A program made the position numbers and the translations under genes. 8,771 bases of DNA from Planctomycetota bacterium (GTDB lineage: Bacteria > Planctomycetota > Brocadiia > JAJRTI01): positions 1-8,771 of the forward strand of contig JAJRTI010000968.1 of NCBI GenBank assembly GCA_024278415.1, given 5' to 3'. The notes under the pieces were generated by a model. The model was not told the DNA's origin, did not search any database, and saw only the letters and a program-made list of their open reading frames with translations. This document shows positions 1 through 5,959 of the stretch, piece by piece; positions within the stretch are counted from its first letter, which is position 1, and the number at the start of each line of letters is the position of its first letter.

Positions 1-1572
1 CGCACGGTTTCATGGACGACGCCGCTCTATCGTATCTCGCGCCGAGTCACACTGGACGCGGACCACGTGCACGTCGCGGATACGATCACCAACGCCACTG
101 AGAAACTCATCGGCGTGATCGTCGACCATCATGTGGTGCGTCCTAAAGGCGGGGCGAAGGTTGTGCGCGTCTCAGGCCGGCCTGCGTTCGGCGAGCGGAC
201 GCAGGCGTACAACCCCGCGCACCCGTCCGTGTTCGCCGAGTGGCCGCGCGTGGGGCTTGGCCTCGTCGCGGAGGACGACGTGTTTCGCGTGCACTGCCTC
301 AGCTACCGGTACCCCGAAGGCATCGGGCTCACGGACGACCGCCTCGGCCTGGCGCCGGGCCGCGCGATCACGCTGGAGTGGAGCATCTACCCCGTGCCCC
401 GCGGCGACTACTGGGACTTCGTGAACGCGGTCCGGCGCAACTGGGACACGAACTTCGAGATCCCCGGGCCGTTCCACTTCGTCATCGCCTGGCGCAACAA
501 GAACTGGGACGCGGCCACGTGGGGCAAATGGATGCGCGGCCGCGGGATCAGATTCGCCTGCGGCGGGATCGCGAAGTATCCGAACGGCAAATACGCGCAC
601 GGCACGGGCATCCTGCACGCGCGCCAGTGGGTCGCGGCGGAGCGGGCATGGGTCGACAAGATCAAGGCCGGCGCGCCTCAGGTCGTGCCGACTGCGTACT
701 TCCACGCGCAATGTTGCACCGAGCGCAACAGCGAGACGAAGTTCGCGGACAGCCGGCTCATCGACGCCAAGGGCGAACACGTGATGTACCCGGGGCGCTA
801 TCCCCTGCCGCTCTATCTGCCCACGCGGGAGAACGCGTACGGCGAGGCGCTCTTCAGGTTCCTCGACACGCTCATCGACGACGTGGGCGTGCAGGCGATC
901 TACTGGGACGAGATGTCGCACAGCGTGTTGTGGTTCGCGGAGCAAGCGCGGTGGGACGGCTGCTCTGTGCGCATCAGCAAGACGACCCACAAGATCATCG
1001 GCAAGTGCTCGAGCGTGCCGTTGCTCATGCAGCCGCTCAAGCTCGACATCATCCGCTACGTGCGCGGCCGCGTGGGCCATCTCTTCGCCAACACGCAGCC
1101 CGCGACGCGCACCATGACGCAGCAGAAGATTGTGCGCTTCGTGGAGACGGGCAGCTACAGCGCAGTCAACAACACGCACTTGGGCTGCCCCTGGGCGCTC
1201 GGCAATCACCACATGGAGAAGACGCACGAGGACGCGACGCGCAACGTGCGGCGCATCCTCGACTACGGCGCGGTCTACTGCGGCTACATCTACTACCGCG
1301 ACGCGGCGCGCTGGAACTTCACGGACGTCATGTACCCCATCACCCCGGTCGAGCTGCGCGCAGGCATGGTCTTAGGCAAGGAGCGCATCCACACCGCGCG
1401 CTCCGGCCGCTTCGGCTTCCCCGATGGTGCGCCTGCGGACGTGTACGTCGTCGCCGCCGACGGCTCCCGCGCTCCCGCGTCGATGGTCAAGGAGGTCGTG
1501 CAGCAAGGCAAGCGGCTCTACGAGATTCGGATGCCCGGGGATTGCTTCGCGGTGTTGGTGAGGCGGGATTGA
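1..1572 (+). CDS. Large hydrolase-like protein, putative glycoside-hydrolase fold (5' end outside window)
   Basis: The reading frame is open from the first base, so the gene starts upstream; at least 523 residues are present. A GTG at 67 is only an internal codon, because the frame before it is open and reads as beta-strand-like coding sequence. The first ~130 residues are beta-rich. The middle reads like an alpha/beta barrel: an aromatic segment YWDFVNAVRRNW near 409-444, then IYWDEM at 898-915, an Asp-Glu pair after a hydrophobic strand as in the active sites of many TIM-barrel glycosidases. The C-terminal ~90 residues (from about 1339) look like a beta domain (GKERI..ARSGRFGFPDG). I do not recognise a named family; similar large proteins occur in carbohydrate-rich Planctomycetota and Lentisphaerota genomes (recollection, not a search). 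Whether it is exported cannot be seen because the N-terminus is missing. Coding is certain; the enzymatic role is inference. Confidence 0.8.
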   Translation, partial: RTVSWTTPLYRISRRVTLDADHVHVADTITNATEKLIGVIVDHHVVRPKGGAKVVRVSGRPAFGERTQAYNPAHPSVFAEWPRVGLGLVAEDDVFRVHCLSYRYPEGIGLTDDRLGLAPGRAITLEWSIYPVPRGDYWDFVNAVRRNWDTNFEIPGPFHFVIAWRNKNWDAATWGKWMRGRGIRFACGGIAKYPNGKYAHGTGILHARQWVAAERAWVDKIKAGAPQVVPTAYFHAQCCTERNSETKFADSRLIDAKGEHVMYPGRYPLPLYLPTRENAYGEALFRFLDTLIDDVGVQAIYWDEMSHSVLWFAEQARWDGCSVRISKTTHKIIGKCSSVPLLMQPLKLDIIRYVRGRVGHLFANTQPATRTMTQQKIVRFVETGSYSAVNNTHLGCPWALGNHHMEKTHEDATRNVRRILDYGAVYCGYIYYRDAARWNFTDVMYPITPVELRAGMVLGKERIHTARSGRFGFPDGAPADVYVVAADGSRAPASMVKEVVQQGKRLYEIRMPGDCFAVLVRRD

Positions 1573-1738
1573 GGCCGGATCATCGGCGCTTGCTGCGCGC
1601 CTCGGCGGCGGCGATGTGCCCCAACATGGAAGTGATGGCACGCCACCTCTCGGCCTTCACAGGTGGGACGAGGTCACATGGCCGCCCGCCACAGCACGCC
1701 AGTAAGCTGATGCCCTAAGGCGTCGGACTTGAGGGCCT
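1573..1738. other. Convergent intergenic gap, no strong terminator
   Basis: This 166-bp gap lies between the plus-strand gene ending at 1572 and the minus-strand methyltransferase ending at 1739. I see no convincing hairpin followed by a T-run for either gene. The only notable content is a coding-like minus-strand stretch, listed separately. Confidence 0.6.
1580..1714 (-). pseudogene. Possible remnant of the 3' end of a lost gene (44 codons)
   Basis: On the minus strand an open frame runs from just after a TAG (1715-1717) to a TGA at 1580-1582. Its C-terminal part, KAERWRAITSMLGHIAAAEA plus a basic end, has the composition of a genuine amphipathic helix with a basic tail. There is no ATG; only a GTG at 1658-1660 (26 residues) without a Shine-Dalgarno sequence. 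It sits immediately downstream of the restriction-modification module in the same orientation. One reading is that it is the stump of a gene disrupted when that module arrived. It could equally be chance in GC-rich DNA. I do not recognise a parent family. Confidence 0.2.
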
Positions 1739-3022
1739 TCAATCGACATCGAAAAGTAGGTCCTCAGTTTTGGACTTACGCCTTGCCACGGCCCCGGGGC
1801 CTCTTCCCGTACCAGGATGCGGCTTGTAATCGCCAACCAGGCCAAGGTAGCACTTGGGAACTGGCGCTACCGGGTTGGGTTCAGGGATGACTTTGCGTCT
1901 CCTCACTGCTAGGCGACGAGGCCCTTGGCAACTGTGGCCAAAGAGCTGCCTTGCTATCTCTCGTGCCAACGTCTCTGCCAGAAGTGATGGCACAGCATTG
2001 CCGAGTTGTCGTTGAACCGAAGCTCGGTCGCCAAATGGCCTGAAGTCACGCGGGAAGGTTTGCAGCCTCGCCAATTCTTCAGCGCTTAGCATTCTGTTGT
2101 CCCAGTGGAACGGCCCGATGGCTGGCCCCGGCTGTGCGGGGATTGTCCAAGATGGCCTATCCTTGGCCAGTTTGAGGAGGAAGTTCCAGAAGCGTGTGCG
2201 CCAACCAAAAAGCGGCAGCCCGCCCCCTCTGTCTGTGTGCCAAAGGTAGTTGTTGCCTTCGGGGATGGAAGGCAGTAGCGCTGCCCATCGCCCTCTGATC
2301 TCCAAGCCATTCTCTTCTGTCTTGAGTCCACCTATGGCGTCCCATGCGCGAGTGTAAGGGCGCAGGGCATGCATGGAGTCCAGCAGCGAACGGTCGCGCC
2401 CATTTGCTTCAATGTCGCCATGCGTCGGGCTGGGGAACTGGAAGCGTTTGCCATCACGGTGGGCGATGAGGAAGAAACGCCTGCGATGCTGTGGCACGCC
2501 ATAGTCAGCCGCATCAAGGACGGCCCATGAGGGGTGATACTGGCTCCCACTACTTCGGTTGATCGCTTCCGTCAGCTCGTGCAGCAGGCGGAAGCCCTCT
2601 TCTTTGCCCGAGTAGGCTATGCCATGCACGTTTTCAAGTAGGAACACGCGAGGCAGCATTTCTCGGACGCATGTCATATACGCGTGCAACGTGCCTGCTC
2701 TTGGGTCCTTCATGCGTAGAGAGTCGCCACTGGCCCAGTAGCCCATTTTGGAGAAGGGCTGACAGGGGGGCCCGCCGATGAGCACGTCGACCTCCCCAGG
2801 CCTCAAGCCGCTGGCACACAGTATCTCCTCGGGGGTGCATTCGTGGATGTCCTTCTGGACGATTGGCCAGTCTCGGTTCAGCCTGATTGTCTCACAGCAG
2901 GCTGAATCCATCTCGACAGCCACACGGGTGGCAAAACCCGCGGCCTCGAAGCCATAGTCGAGCCCACCAGCGCCCGTGTATAGGCTAATAACGCTAAATC
3001 TCAGGGTCGTAGACGTACTCAT
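1739..3022 (-). CDS. Type II DNA (cytosine-5-)-methyltransferase
   Basis: Transfers a methyl group from S-adenosylmethionine to C5 of cytosine in a specific site, protecting host DNA from the partner endonuclease. All key motifs are visible in 427 residues: motif I SLYTGAGG (13-20, SAM binding; Tyr replaces the usual Phe), motif IV PPCQPF (85-90, catalytic Cys87), motif VI ENV (130-132), motif VIII QHRRR (178-182), motif IX around RLQTFP (319-324) and motif X GNAVP (341-345). The target-recognition region is roughly 190-310, short enough for a single specificity. The ATG is well fixed: an in-frame TGA lies at 3035-3037, four codons upstream, and motif I begins soon after. The gene overlaps the endonuclease stop by 29 bp and has no clear Shine-Dalgarno, so translation is probably coupled. 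About 65 residues follow motif X, a basic and Pro-rich tail. GC is lower than in the flanking genes. Specificity cannot be read from sequence. Confidence 0.95.
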   Translation of the reverse strand: MSTSTTLRFSVISLYTGAGGLDYGFEAAGFATRVAVEMDSACCETIRLNRDWPIVQKDIHECTPEEILCASGLRPGEVDVLIGGPPCQPFSKMGYWASGDSLRMKDPRAGTLHAYMTCVREMLPRVFLLENVHGIAYSGKEEGFRLLHELTEAINRSSGSQYHPSWAVLDAADYGVPQHRRRFFLIAHRDGKRFQFPSPTHGDIEANGRDRSLLDSMHALRPYTRAWDAIGGLKTEENGLEIRGRWAALLPSIPEGNNYLWHTDRGGGLPLFGWRTRFWNFLLKLAKDRPSWTIPAQPGPAIGPFHWDNRMLSAEELARLQTFPRDFRPFGDRASVQRQLGNAVPSLLAETLAREIARQLFGHSCQGPRRLAVRRRKVIPEPNPVAPVPKCYLGLVGDYKPHPGTGRGPGAVARRKSKTEDLLFDVD

Positions 3023-4010
3023 GGCGCTTTCTGTTCACGGCCAGCACGATGTCTTCGAGGCCCTTGCTCACAATTCGATCAACGACCACTTGCCAAGGTG
3101 TCGTCTCGTCTTTGATCGATACATGCACGTTGACTTCGGCACTCGCGCCAGTCCCCCATGCCCTCAGGCCGACACCTGGCGTCCGCTTGGGTTTGGTGTG
3201 CAGAATTCGGATGGCGCGGCGGGCAGAAATCACGTGGAAGTCCGTAGCGGCCGTGGCGGCCTTGATCTTGTCCCAGTGTTTGCGAACAGTTGAGAAGATG
3301 AATTGGTCCTCCGCCTTCCTGACGAGGCTACCCTTGTAACTGTTCAGCAACTGCCATACGGTAGCTTCCTCGTCAGTGAAGAGCGCAGGCAGCAACTCAT
3401 TCAGTTGCTGCACGAGGTCGAAATCGACAGCGATCACGTATAGAAGGTTTGGGTTGCCCTCAATTGCACCATACGCCTTGTAGGTGGGGATAGGTAGACA
3501 GTCATCTGGGTCCAACCCAACGAGGTTTTCTGCCCTCTCAAAACGTGTCCCGGCATTCTTGACGTTCACAGGGACTTCGTGTGCACCTTGACAAATACCG
3601 AAGTCGACGTGCGAGTGCTGACCTTCACGCTCATCGCTGTAAGTCAATCCTGTACACATGTCACAGAGGTCATCGACCGCCTCGACGAAGCGCTGCTCTG
3701 TCACGGTTGCAGGGAACAGCTTGGTGACGGGGTTCTCGGCGGACCCTGTTCTGTCTCTCCGCGTCAGAACCGCGAGGAACCCCTCTTTCTGCATCTGCTT
3801 GACCAGCTCCAAGCTCTTCTTCAGAGTGTGACGGCTGGTGTCGTAGACCGTTCTTGCAGCCTCTTCGGCTGTGCAACCAGACTGGAGCGCAAGTCTACCC
3901 CGCGCAAGGGCACACACTTCCCATTCACAGCCTGGTAGCACCTGAGTGAGTGCAGTTGCAGGGTCCGCTGGGGTCTGGGTGTCGTCGGGAAATCGATTTG
4001 CTGGTGGCAT
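2994..4010 (-). CDS. Putative type II restriction endonuclease, PD-(D/E)XK-like
   Basis: Predicted to cut unmodified DNA at the site protected by the overlapping methyltransferase. From the ATG at 4010 it has 338 residues. Residues ~36-84 look helix-turn-helix or winged-helix-like (CTAEEAARTVYDTSRHTLKK, then a hydrophobic wing). A nuclease-core candidate follows: HSHVDFGI with Asp136, then VPVNVKNAG with Asn149 and Lys151, giving D-x12-N-x-K. Asn replaces the usual Glu/Asp; Glu158 and Glu161 shortly downstream could supply the missing acid, as a displaced glutamate does in Cfr10I-type enzymes. The frame extends to a TTG at 4133, but that extension crosses the predicted promoter at 4095-4123 and contains no ATG, so I prefer 4010. 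The stop lies inside the methyltransferase gene. Assignment rests on this partnership and the motif; I do not recognise the exact family. A regulator or another nuclease fold remain possible. Confidence 0.75.
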   Translation of the reverse strand: MPPANRFPDDTQTPADPATALTQVLPGCEWEVCALARGRLALQSGCTAEEAARTVYDTSRHTLKKSLELVKQMQKEGFLAVLTRRDRTGSAENPVTKLFPATVTEQRFVEAVDDLCDMCTGLTYSDEREGQHSHVDFGICQGAHEVPVNVKNAGTRFERAENLVGLDPDDCLPIPTYKAYGAIEGNPNLLYVIAVDFDLVQQLNELLPALFTDEEATVWQLLNSYKGSLVRKAEDQFIFSTVRKHWDKIKAATAATDFHVISARRAIRILHTKPKRTPGVGLRAWGTGASAEVNVHVSIKDETTPWQVVVDRIVSKGLEDIVLAVNRKRHEYVYDPEI

Positions 4011-4057
4011 GCGGAAGGCTGAGGGTGGCTCAGGGGCACATGTATTCTGTGTCGGCG

Positions 4058-4075
4058 ACCAACCAGCCTGTTGGT
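4058..4075. promoter_or_regulatory. Inverted repeat in the restriction-modification leader (possible operator)
   Basis: Perfect 6-bp arms ACCAAC and GTTGGT are separated by 6 bp, about 13-30 nt downstream of the predicted transcription start and upstream of the endonuclease ATG. It could be an operator for a dimeric regulator or a small leader hairpin. The endonuclease has its own helix-turn-helix-like segment, so autoregulation is conceivable but unproven. Arms of this length can arise by chance. Confidence 0.3.
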
Positions 4076-4094
4076 TGATGACCCTACTTCGCCC

Positions 4095-4123
4095 AGCATA
4101 ATCGTGCACAGCGTGAGTGTCAA
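4095..4123 (-). promoter_or_regulatory. Sigma70-like promoter for the restriction-modification operon
   Basis: Read on the minus strand: -35 TTGACA (4118-4123, 6/6 consensus), a 17-bp spacer (4101-4117) and -10 TATGCT (4095-4100, 4/6). Transcription would start near 4088, giving a leader of about 78 nt before the ATG at 4010. It starts 20 bp downstream of the TPR gene stop, so the module can be transcribed independently. The spacer contains the palindrome GTGCAC (4104-4109). The call is based on consensus match only. Confidence 0.65.
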
Positions 4124-4138
4124 GAAGCGGCAAGCTTC
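4124..4138. repeat. Short inverted repeat abutting the -35 box
   Basis: GAAGC and GCTTC arms with a 5-nt centre lie directly upstream of the predicted TTGACA and just past the TPR gene stop. On the minus strand it is followed by only two T residues, so it is a poor intrinsic terminator. It may be an operator half-site or chance. Confidence 0.2.
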
Positions 4139-4143
4139 GGCGC

Positions 4144-4650
4144 CTACTCCACCTTCGTCTTGTCCCAGCTCGGCCGACGCTTGGCTTGGATGGTTTTGCG
4201 GAGGTTGGCCGGGCGGTGGTCGTCGGGGAAGTATTTCTCTTGCTCGGCCAACTGCTCCAGAGCCGGCTGGCTCTTGCCCAAGCGCCAGTAGGCCCACGCG
4301 AGTTGGAAGTGCACGTTGCTCTTGTGGTAGCCCAACTTGATCGCTCGCGTGCAAAGGCGCACGACCTCGTCGAAGTTCAGCGCCTGCGACTCGGGCTCCG
4401 CCTGCTCCACCAAGACGCGGGCCAACTCCGTCTTCGCGCGCTCGTACTTGGGATTGATCGCGAGCGCCTTCTCGAACTGGGCCACCGCCTCCTTATACTT
4501 CTCATCGTCCGCGAGCTTCACGCCCCTGTTCGTGTACAGGGCCGGCACGTGCCGCAAGTACACGTACCGGCCGATCACGCCGGCAATGGTCAAAAGCACC
4601 GCAACACGGATCATGAGGCCCAAGGGTCCTGTTTTCTTGCCTTCGCTCAC
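4144..4650 (-). CDS. Membrane-anchored TPR-repeat protein
   Basis: A 168-residue protein with one N-terminal transmembrane segment (about 11-32, preceded by Lys5-Lys6), so the repeat domain is probably outside the cytoplasm or tethered to the inner membrane face. TPR units are visible at about 37-70 (EAVAQFEKALAINPKYERAK, a textbook TPR second helix with the conserved Pro), a degenerate one at 71-104, and one at 112-145 (LAWAYWRLGKSQPALEQL). TPRs act as protein-protein scaffolds; no catalytic motif is present. The start is GTG at 4648-4650 with a good ribosome-binding site AGGAGA (4657-4662), 6 nt before the start. It lies 88 bp downstream of the aldolase on the same strand, so it may be cotranscribed. 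The specific partner is unknown. Confidence 0.85.
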   Translation of the reverse strand: MSEGKKTGPLGLMIRVAVLLTIAGVIGRYVYLRHVPALYTNRGVKLADDEKYKEAVAQFEKALAINPKYERAKTELARVLVEQAEPESQALNFDEVVRLCTRAIKLGYHKSNVHFQLAWAYWRLGKSQPALEQLAEQEKYFPDDHRPANLRKTIQAKRRPSWDKTKVE

Positions 4651-4738
4651 GAAAGTTCTCCTATGGCGGTCATTCAGAATGCAGACGCGTCACTCCTGCG
4701 GCGCGTCACGAAGTCCTGCCGTGGCTGGCACGGCGGCG

Positions 4739-5434
4739 TCAGGGGGTGTAGCCGATCCGTTCGAGTTGGTCGATCAGCATGCGACGCATGGCCACGACGC
4801 TCGCGCCGGCGCGCATGAACGCGACGCCGTCCTCGATGGACGACACGCCGCCGGAGGCCTTGATCTTGATGCGGTCGCCGATGGCTTCCTTGATTAGCAG
4901 GATGTCGTGGATGGTCGCGCGGTTGCCGTCCCAGCCGGTGCAGGTCTTCACGAAGTCCGCGCCGGCGTCGGCCACGAGCCTCGCGGCGGTCACCTTTTCG
5001 TCGTCGTCGAGCGCGCCGATTTCGATGATGACCTTGAAGGGCACTCCGTACGGCTTGGCGACCTTGAGCACTTCACCAATGTCGCTCGCGACCATGTCGT
5101 AGTCCTTTGCCTTGAGCGCGGCGATGTTCATGACCATGTCCAGGTCGGTCGCGCCGCGTTCGAGCCCTTGCTCGGCCTCGACGCATTTCGTCTTCGTCGT
5201 ATGGCCGCCGCAGGGGAAGCCGACTGGGAGTTGCGCGAGCACGCCGGAGCCCTTCAGTTCGTCGACGATCACGCCGATGTGCTGCGGAAACGCCACGACC
5301 GCGCGGAAGCCGTACTTCTTGGCCTCCGCGCAAGCCTCACGCACGTCGTCTTCAGTAGCGACGATGGTGAGCGCGTTGGAGTAGTCGATCGCGGCAACGA
5401 GTTCGCGGATTTCTTGGTCGGTGACGCCGTACAT
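4739..5434 (-). CDS. deoC: Deoxyribose-phosphate aldolase (DeoC-like class I aldolase)
   Basis: Cytoplasmic Schiff-base aldolase that reversibly splits 2-deoxyribose-5-phosphate to glyceraldehyde-3-phosphate and acetaldehyde in deoxynucleoside catabolism. From the ATG at 5434 it has 231 residues, normal for the family. Key residues are present: Lys163 in FVKTCTG (Schiff-base lysine), Lys192 in IKASGG (assisting lysine) and Asp99 in LDMVMNIAALK. VGFPCGGHTTKTK (71-83) matches the family's VGFP-G-TTxxK loop. The frame remains open up to a TTG at 5611, but that extension adds 59 residues with no family similarity and runs through direct repeats and a hairpin, so the ATG is preferred; a GGGA lies about 8-9 nt upstream. 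No other deo genes are nearby, so the in vivo substrate could be a related phospho-sugar; the neighbouring oxidoreductase fits general sugar catabolism. Confidence 0.9.
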   Translation of the reverse strand: MYGVTDQEIRELVAAIDYSNALTIVATEDDVREACAEAKKYGFRAVVAFPQHIGVIVDELKGSGVLAQLPVGFPCGGHTTKTKCVEAEQGLERGATDLDMVMNIAALKAKDYDMVASDIGEVLKVAKPYGVPFKVIIEIGALDDDEKVTAARLVADAGADFVKTCTGWDGNRATIHDILLIKEAIGDRIKIKASGGVSSIEDGVAFMRAGASVVAMRRMLIDQLERIGYTP

Positions 5435-5467
5435 GAGGCGAGTCCCTTGTTCGAGGTTGAGCTGGCA

Positions 5468-5598
5468 TCCCAATTCGGAAGCCAACCAGCCTCGCGCTTG
5501 GAGCCGGTAGCCGCATGCGCCAGCATGCGGGATCCGTCGAAGTGAAAGTCTTCTTGCGTTCGTCCCAATCTGTGAAGCAAACAGCCTAGCGCTTGGGA
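5468..5598. repeat. Imperfect direct repeat pair upstream of deoC
   Basis: Two related ~35-bp copies lie at 5468-5502 and 5563-5598, about 95 bp apart. Both begin TCCCAAT, continue GAAGC, then CAGCCT and GCGCTTGG, with a few substitutions and small indels. The second copy is bounded by perfect 8-bp inverted ends CGTCCCAA (5561-5568) and TTGGGACG (5593-5600). They are probably copies of a dispersed small repeat family. Confidence 0.55.
5511..5530. repeat. Perfect hairpin in the deoC leader
   Basis: CCGCATGC and GCATGCGG form an 8-bp perfect stem with a 4-nt loop. It lies between the two copies of the direct repeat and within the presumed deoC leader. There is no T-run on either strand, so it is not an obvious terminator. 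Confidence 0.55.
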
Positions 5599-5611
5599 CG
5601 GGGGGAGTCAA
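5583..5611 (-). promoter_or_regulatory. Possible promoter for deoC
   Basis: On the minus strand TTGACT (5606-5611, 5/6) is followed after exactly 17 bp by TAGGCT (5583-5588, 3/6). Transcription would start near 5576, leaving a leader of about 140 nt that carries the 5511-5530 hairpin. The -10 is weak and overlaps the second direct-repeat copy, so this is tentative. Confidence 0.3.
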
Positions 5612-5704
5612 TGCACGCCCTCCCTTCTCGCGACACGGAGGCCGAGGCGATTCTCTCGGAGGCCATCCGCCCTACGGCTCAATGGCGCTGACTTAAGCGA
5701 TCTG

Positions 5705-5721
5705 ATGCCCCTTAGGGGCAT
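5705..5721. repeat. Hairpin ATGCCCCT/AGGGGCAT (outer hairpin of repeat copy 1)
   Basis: Perfect 8-bp arms flank a single central base; in practice this is a 7-bp stem with a 3-nt loop. It lies 5 bp from the 27-bp core at 5727-5753 and corresponds in position to the hairpin at 5911-5925 next to the other core copy. Confidence 0.6.
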
Positions 5722-5726
5722 TTGAG

Positions 5727-5753
5727 AATAGCCCAGCACTTCAGTGCTGGGAA
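5727..5753 (-). repeat. REP-like 27-bp hairpin element, copy 1 (inverted)
   Basis: It contains a perfect inverted repeat at 5732-5751, read on the minus strand as CCCAGCACTGAAGTGCTGGG, flanked by TT before and CTATT after. Its reverse complement matches 5878-5904 at 25 of 27 positions. The two differences are paired with each other in the stem (A-T here, G-C in the other copy). Confidence 0.75.
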
Positions 5754-5776
5754 CGCGGGTCGCCAACCGGTCTGTA

Positions 5777-5789
5777 GTCCCGCAGGGAC
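5777..5789. repeat. Small hairpin GTCCC-GCA-GGGAC
   Basis: Perfect 5-bp arms with a 3-nt centre. The same GTCCC-NNN-GGGAC core recurs at 5840-5852 and 5912-5924, so three copies lie within 150 bp. Confidence 0.6.
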
Positions 5790-5839
5790 GACTGAATGCT
5801 GAGAACGGCCACAGATGAGCGATTTGCCGATGTTCAGCC

Positions 5840-5852
5840 GTCCCTACGGGAC
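5840..5852. repeat. Small hairpin GTCCC-TAC-GGGAC
   Basis: Perfect 5-bp arms; the central TAC is identical to that of the hairpin at 5911-5925, supporting a shared repeat family. Confidence 0.6.
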
Positions 5853-5877
5853 TGACTCCCTGCCGCGGGTGGCGCCA

Positions 5878-5904
5878 TTCCCAGCGCTGAAGCGCTGGGC
5901 TATT
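5878..5904 (+). repeat. REP-like 27-bp hairpin element, copy 2
   Basis: It contains the perfect inverted repeat CCCAGCGCTGAAGCGCTGGG at 5880-5899, followed by CTATT. It is the oppositely oriented partner of 5727-5753. The second hairpin of the unit follows six bases later at 5911-5925. Confidence 0.75.
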
Positions 5905-5910
5905 TTCGGT

Positions 5911-5925
5911 CGTCCCTACGGGACG
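5911..5925. repeat. Hairpin CGTCCC-TAC-GGGACG (outer hairpin of repeat copy 2)
   Basis: Perfect 6-bp arms with a 3-nt centre, lying beyond the CTATT end of the 27-bp core. It mirrors the ATGCCCCT/AGGGGCAT hairpin next to copy 1, so the full unit appears to be two hairpins in fixed order. Confidence 0.6.
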
Positions 5926-5959
5926 CCGGGCTTAAGTTCGCACCATTGCGCCGTACGGC

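Noticed and set aside
172..1227. 351-codon minus-strand open frame opposite the first gene
   Set aside because: It is the antisense of a clear coding region, extremely rich in Arg, Val, Ala and His, with no recognisable motif; long antisense frames are expected at this GC.
240..1718. 492-codon plus-strand open frame overlapping the first gene
   Set aside because: Arg/Ala/His-rich out-of-frame shadow; the 1-1572 frame has protein-like composition and structure.
4011..4133. N-terminal extension of the endonuclease from TTG 4133
   Set aside because: The extension covers a strong-consensus promoter and leader, has no ATG and no ribosome-binding site; the ATG at 4010 is more likely.
4117..4818. 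233-codon plus-strand open frame opposite the TPR gene
   Set aside because: Antisense shadow; the minus strand has a Shine-Dalgarno, transmembrane segment and TPR motifs.
5435..5611. N-terminal extension of DeoC from TTG 5611
   Set aside because: It would add 59 residues unlike the family and runs through direct repeats and a hairpin; from 5434 the length is normal.
5705..5925. CRISPR array
   Set aside because: Repeats are few, in opposite orientations, strongly palindromic and without regular spacers; no cas genes are nearby.
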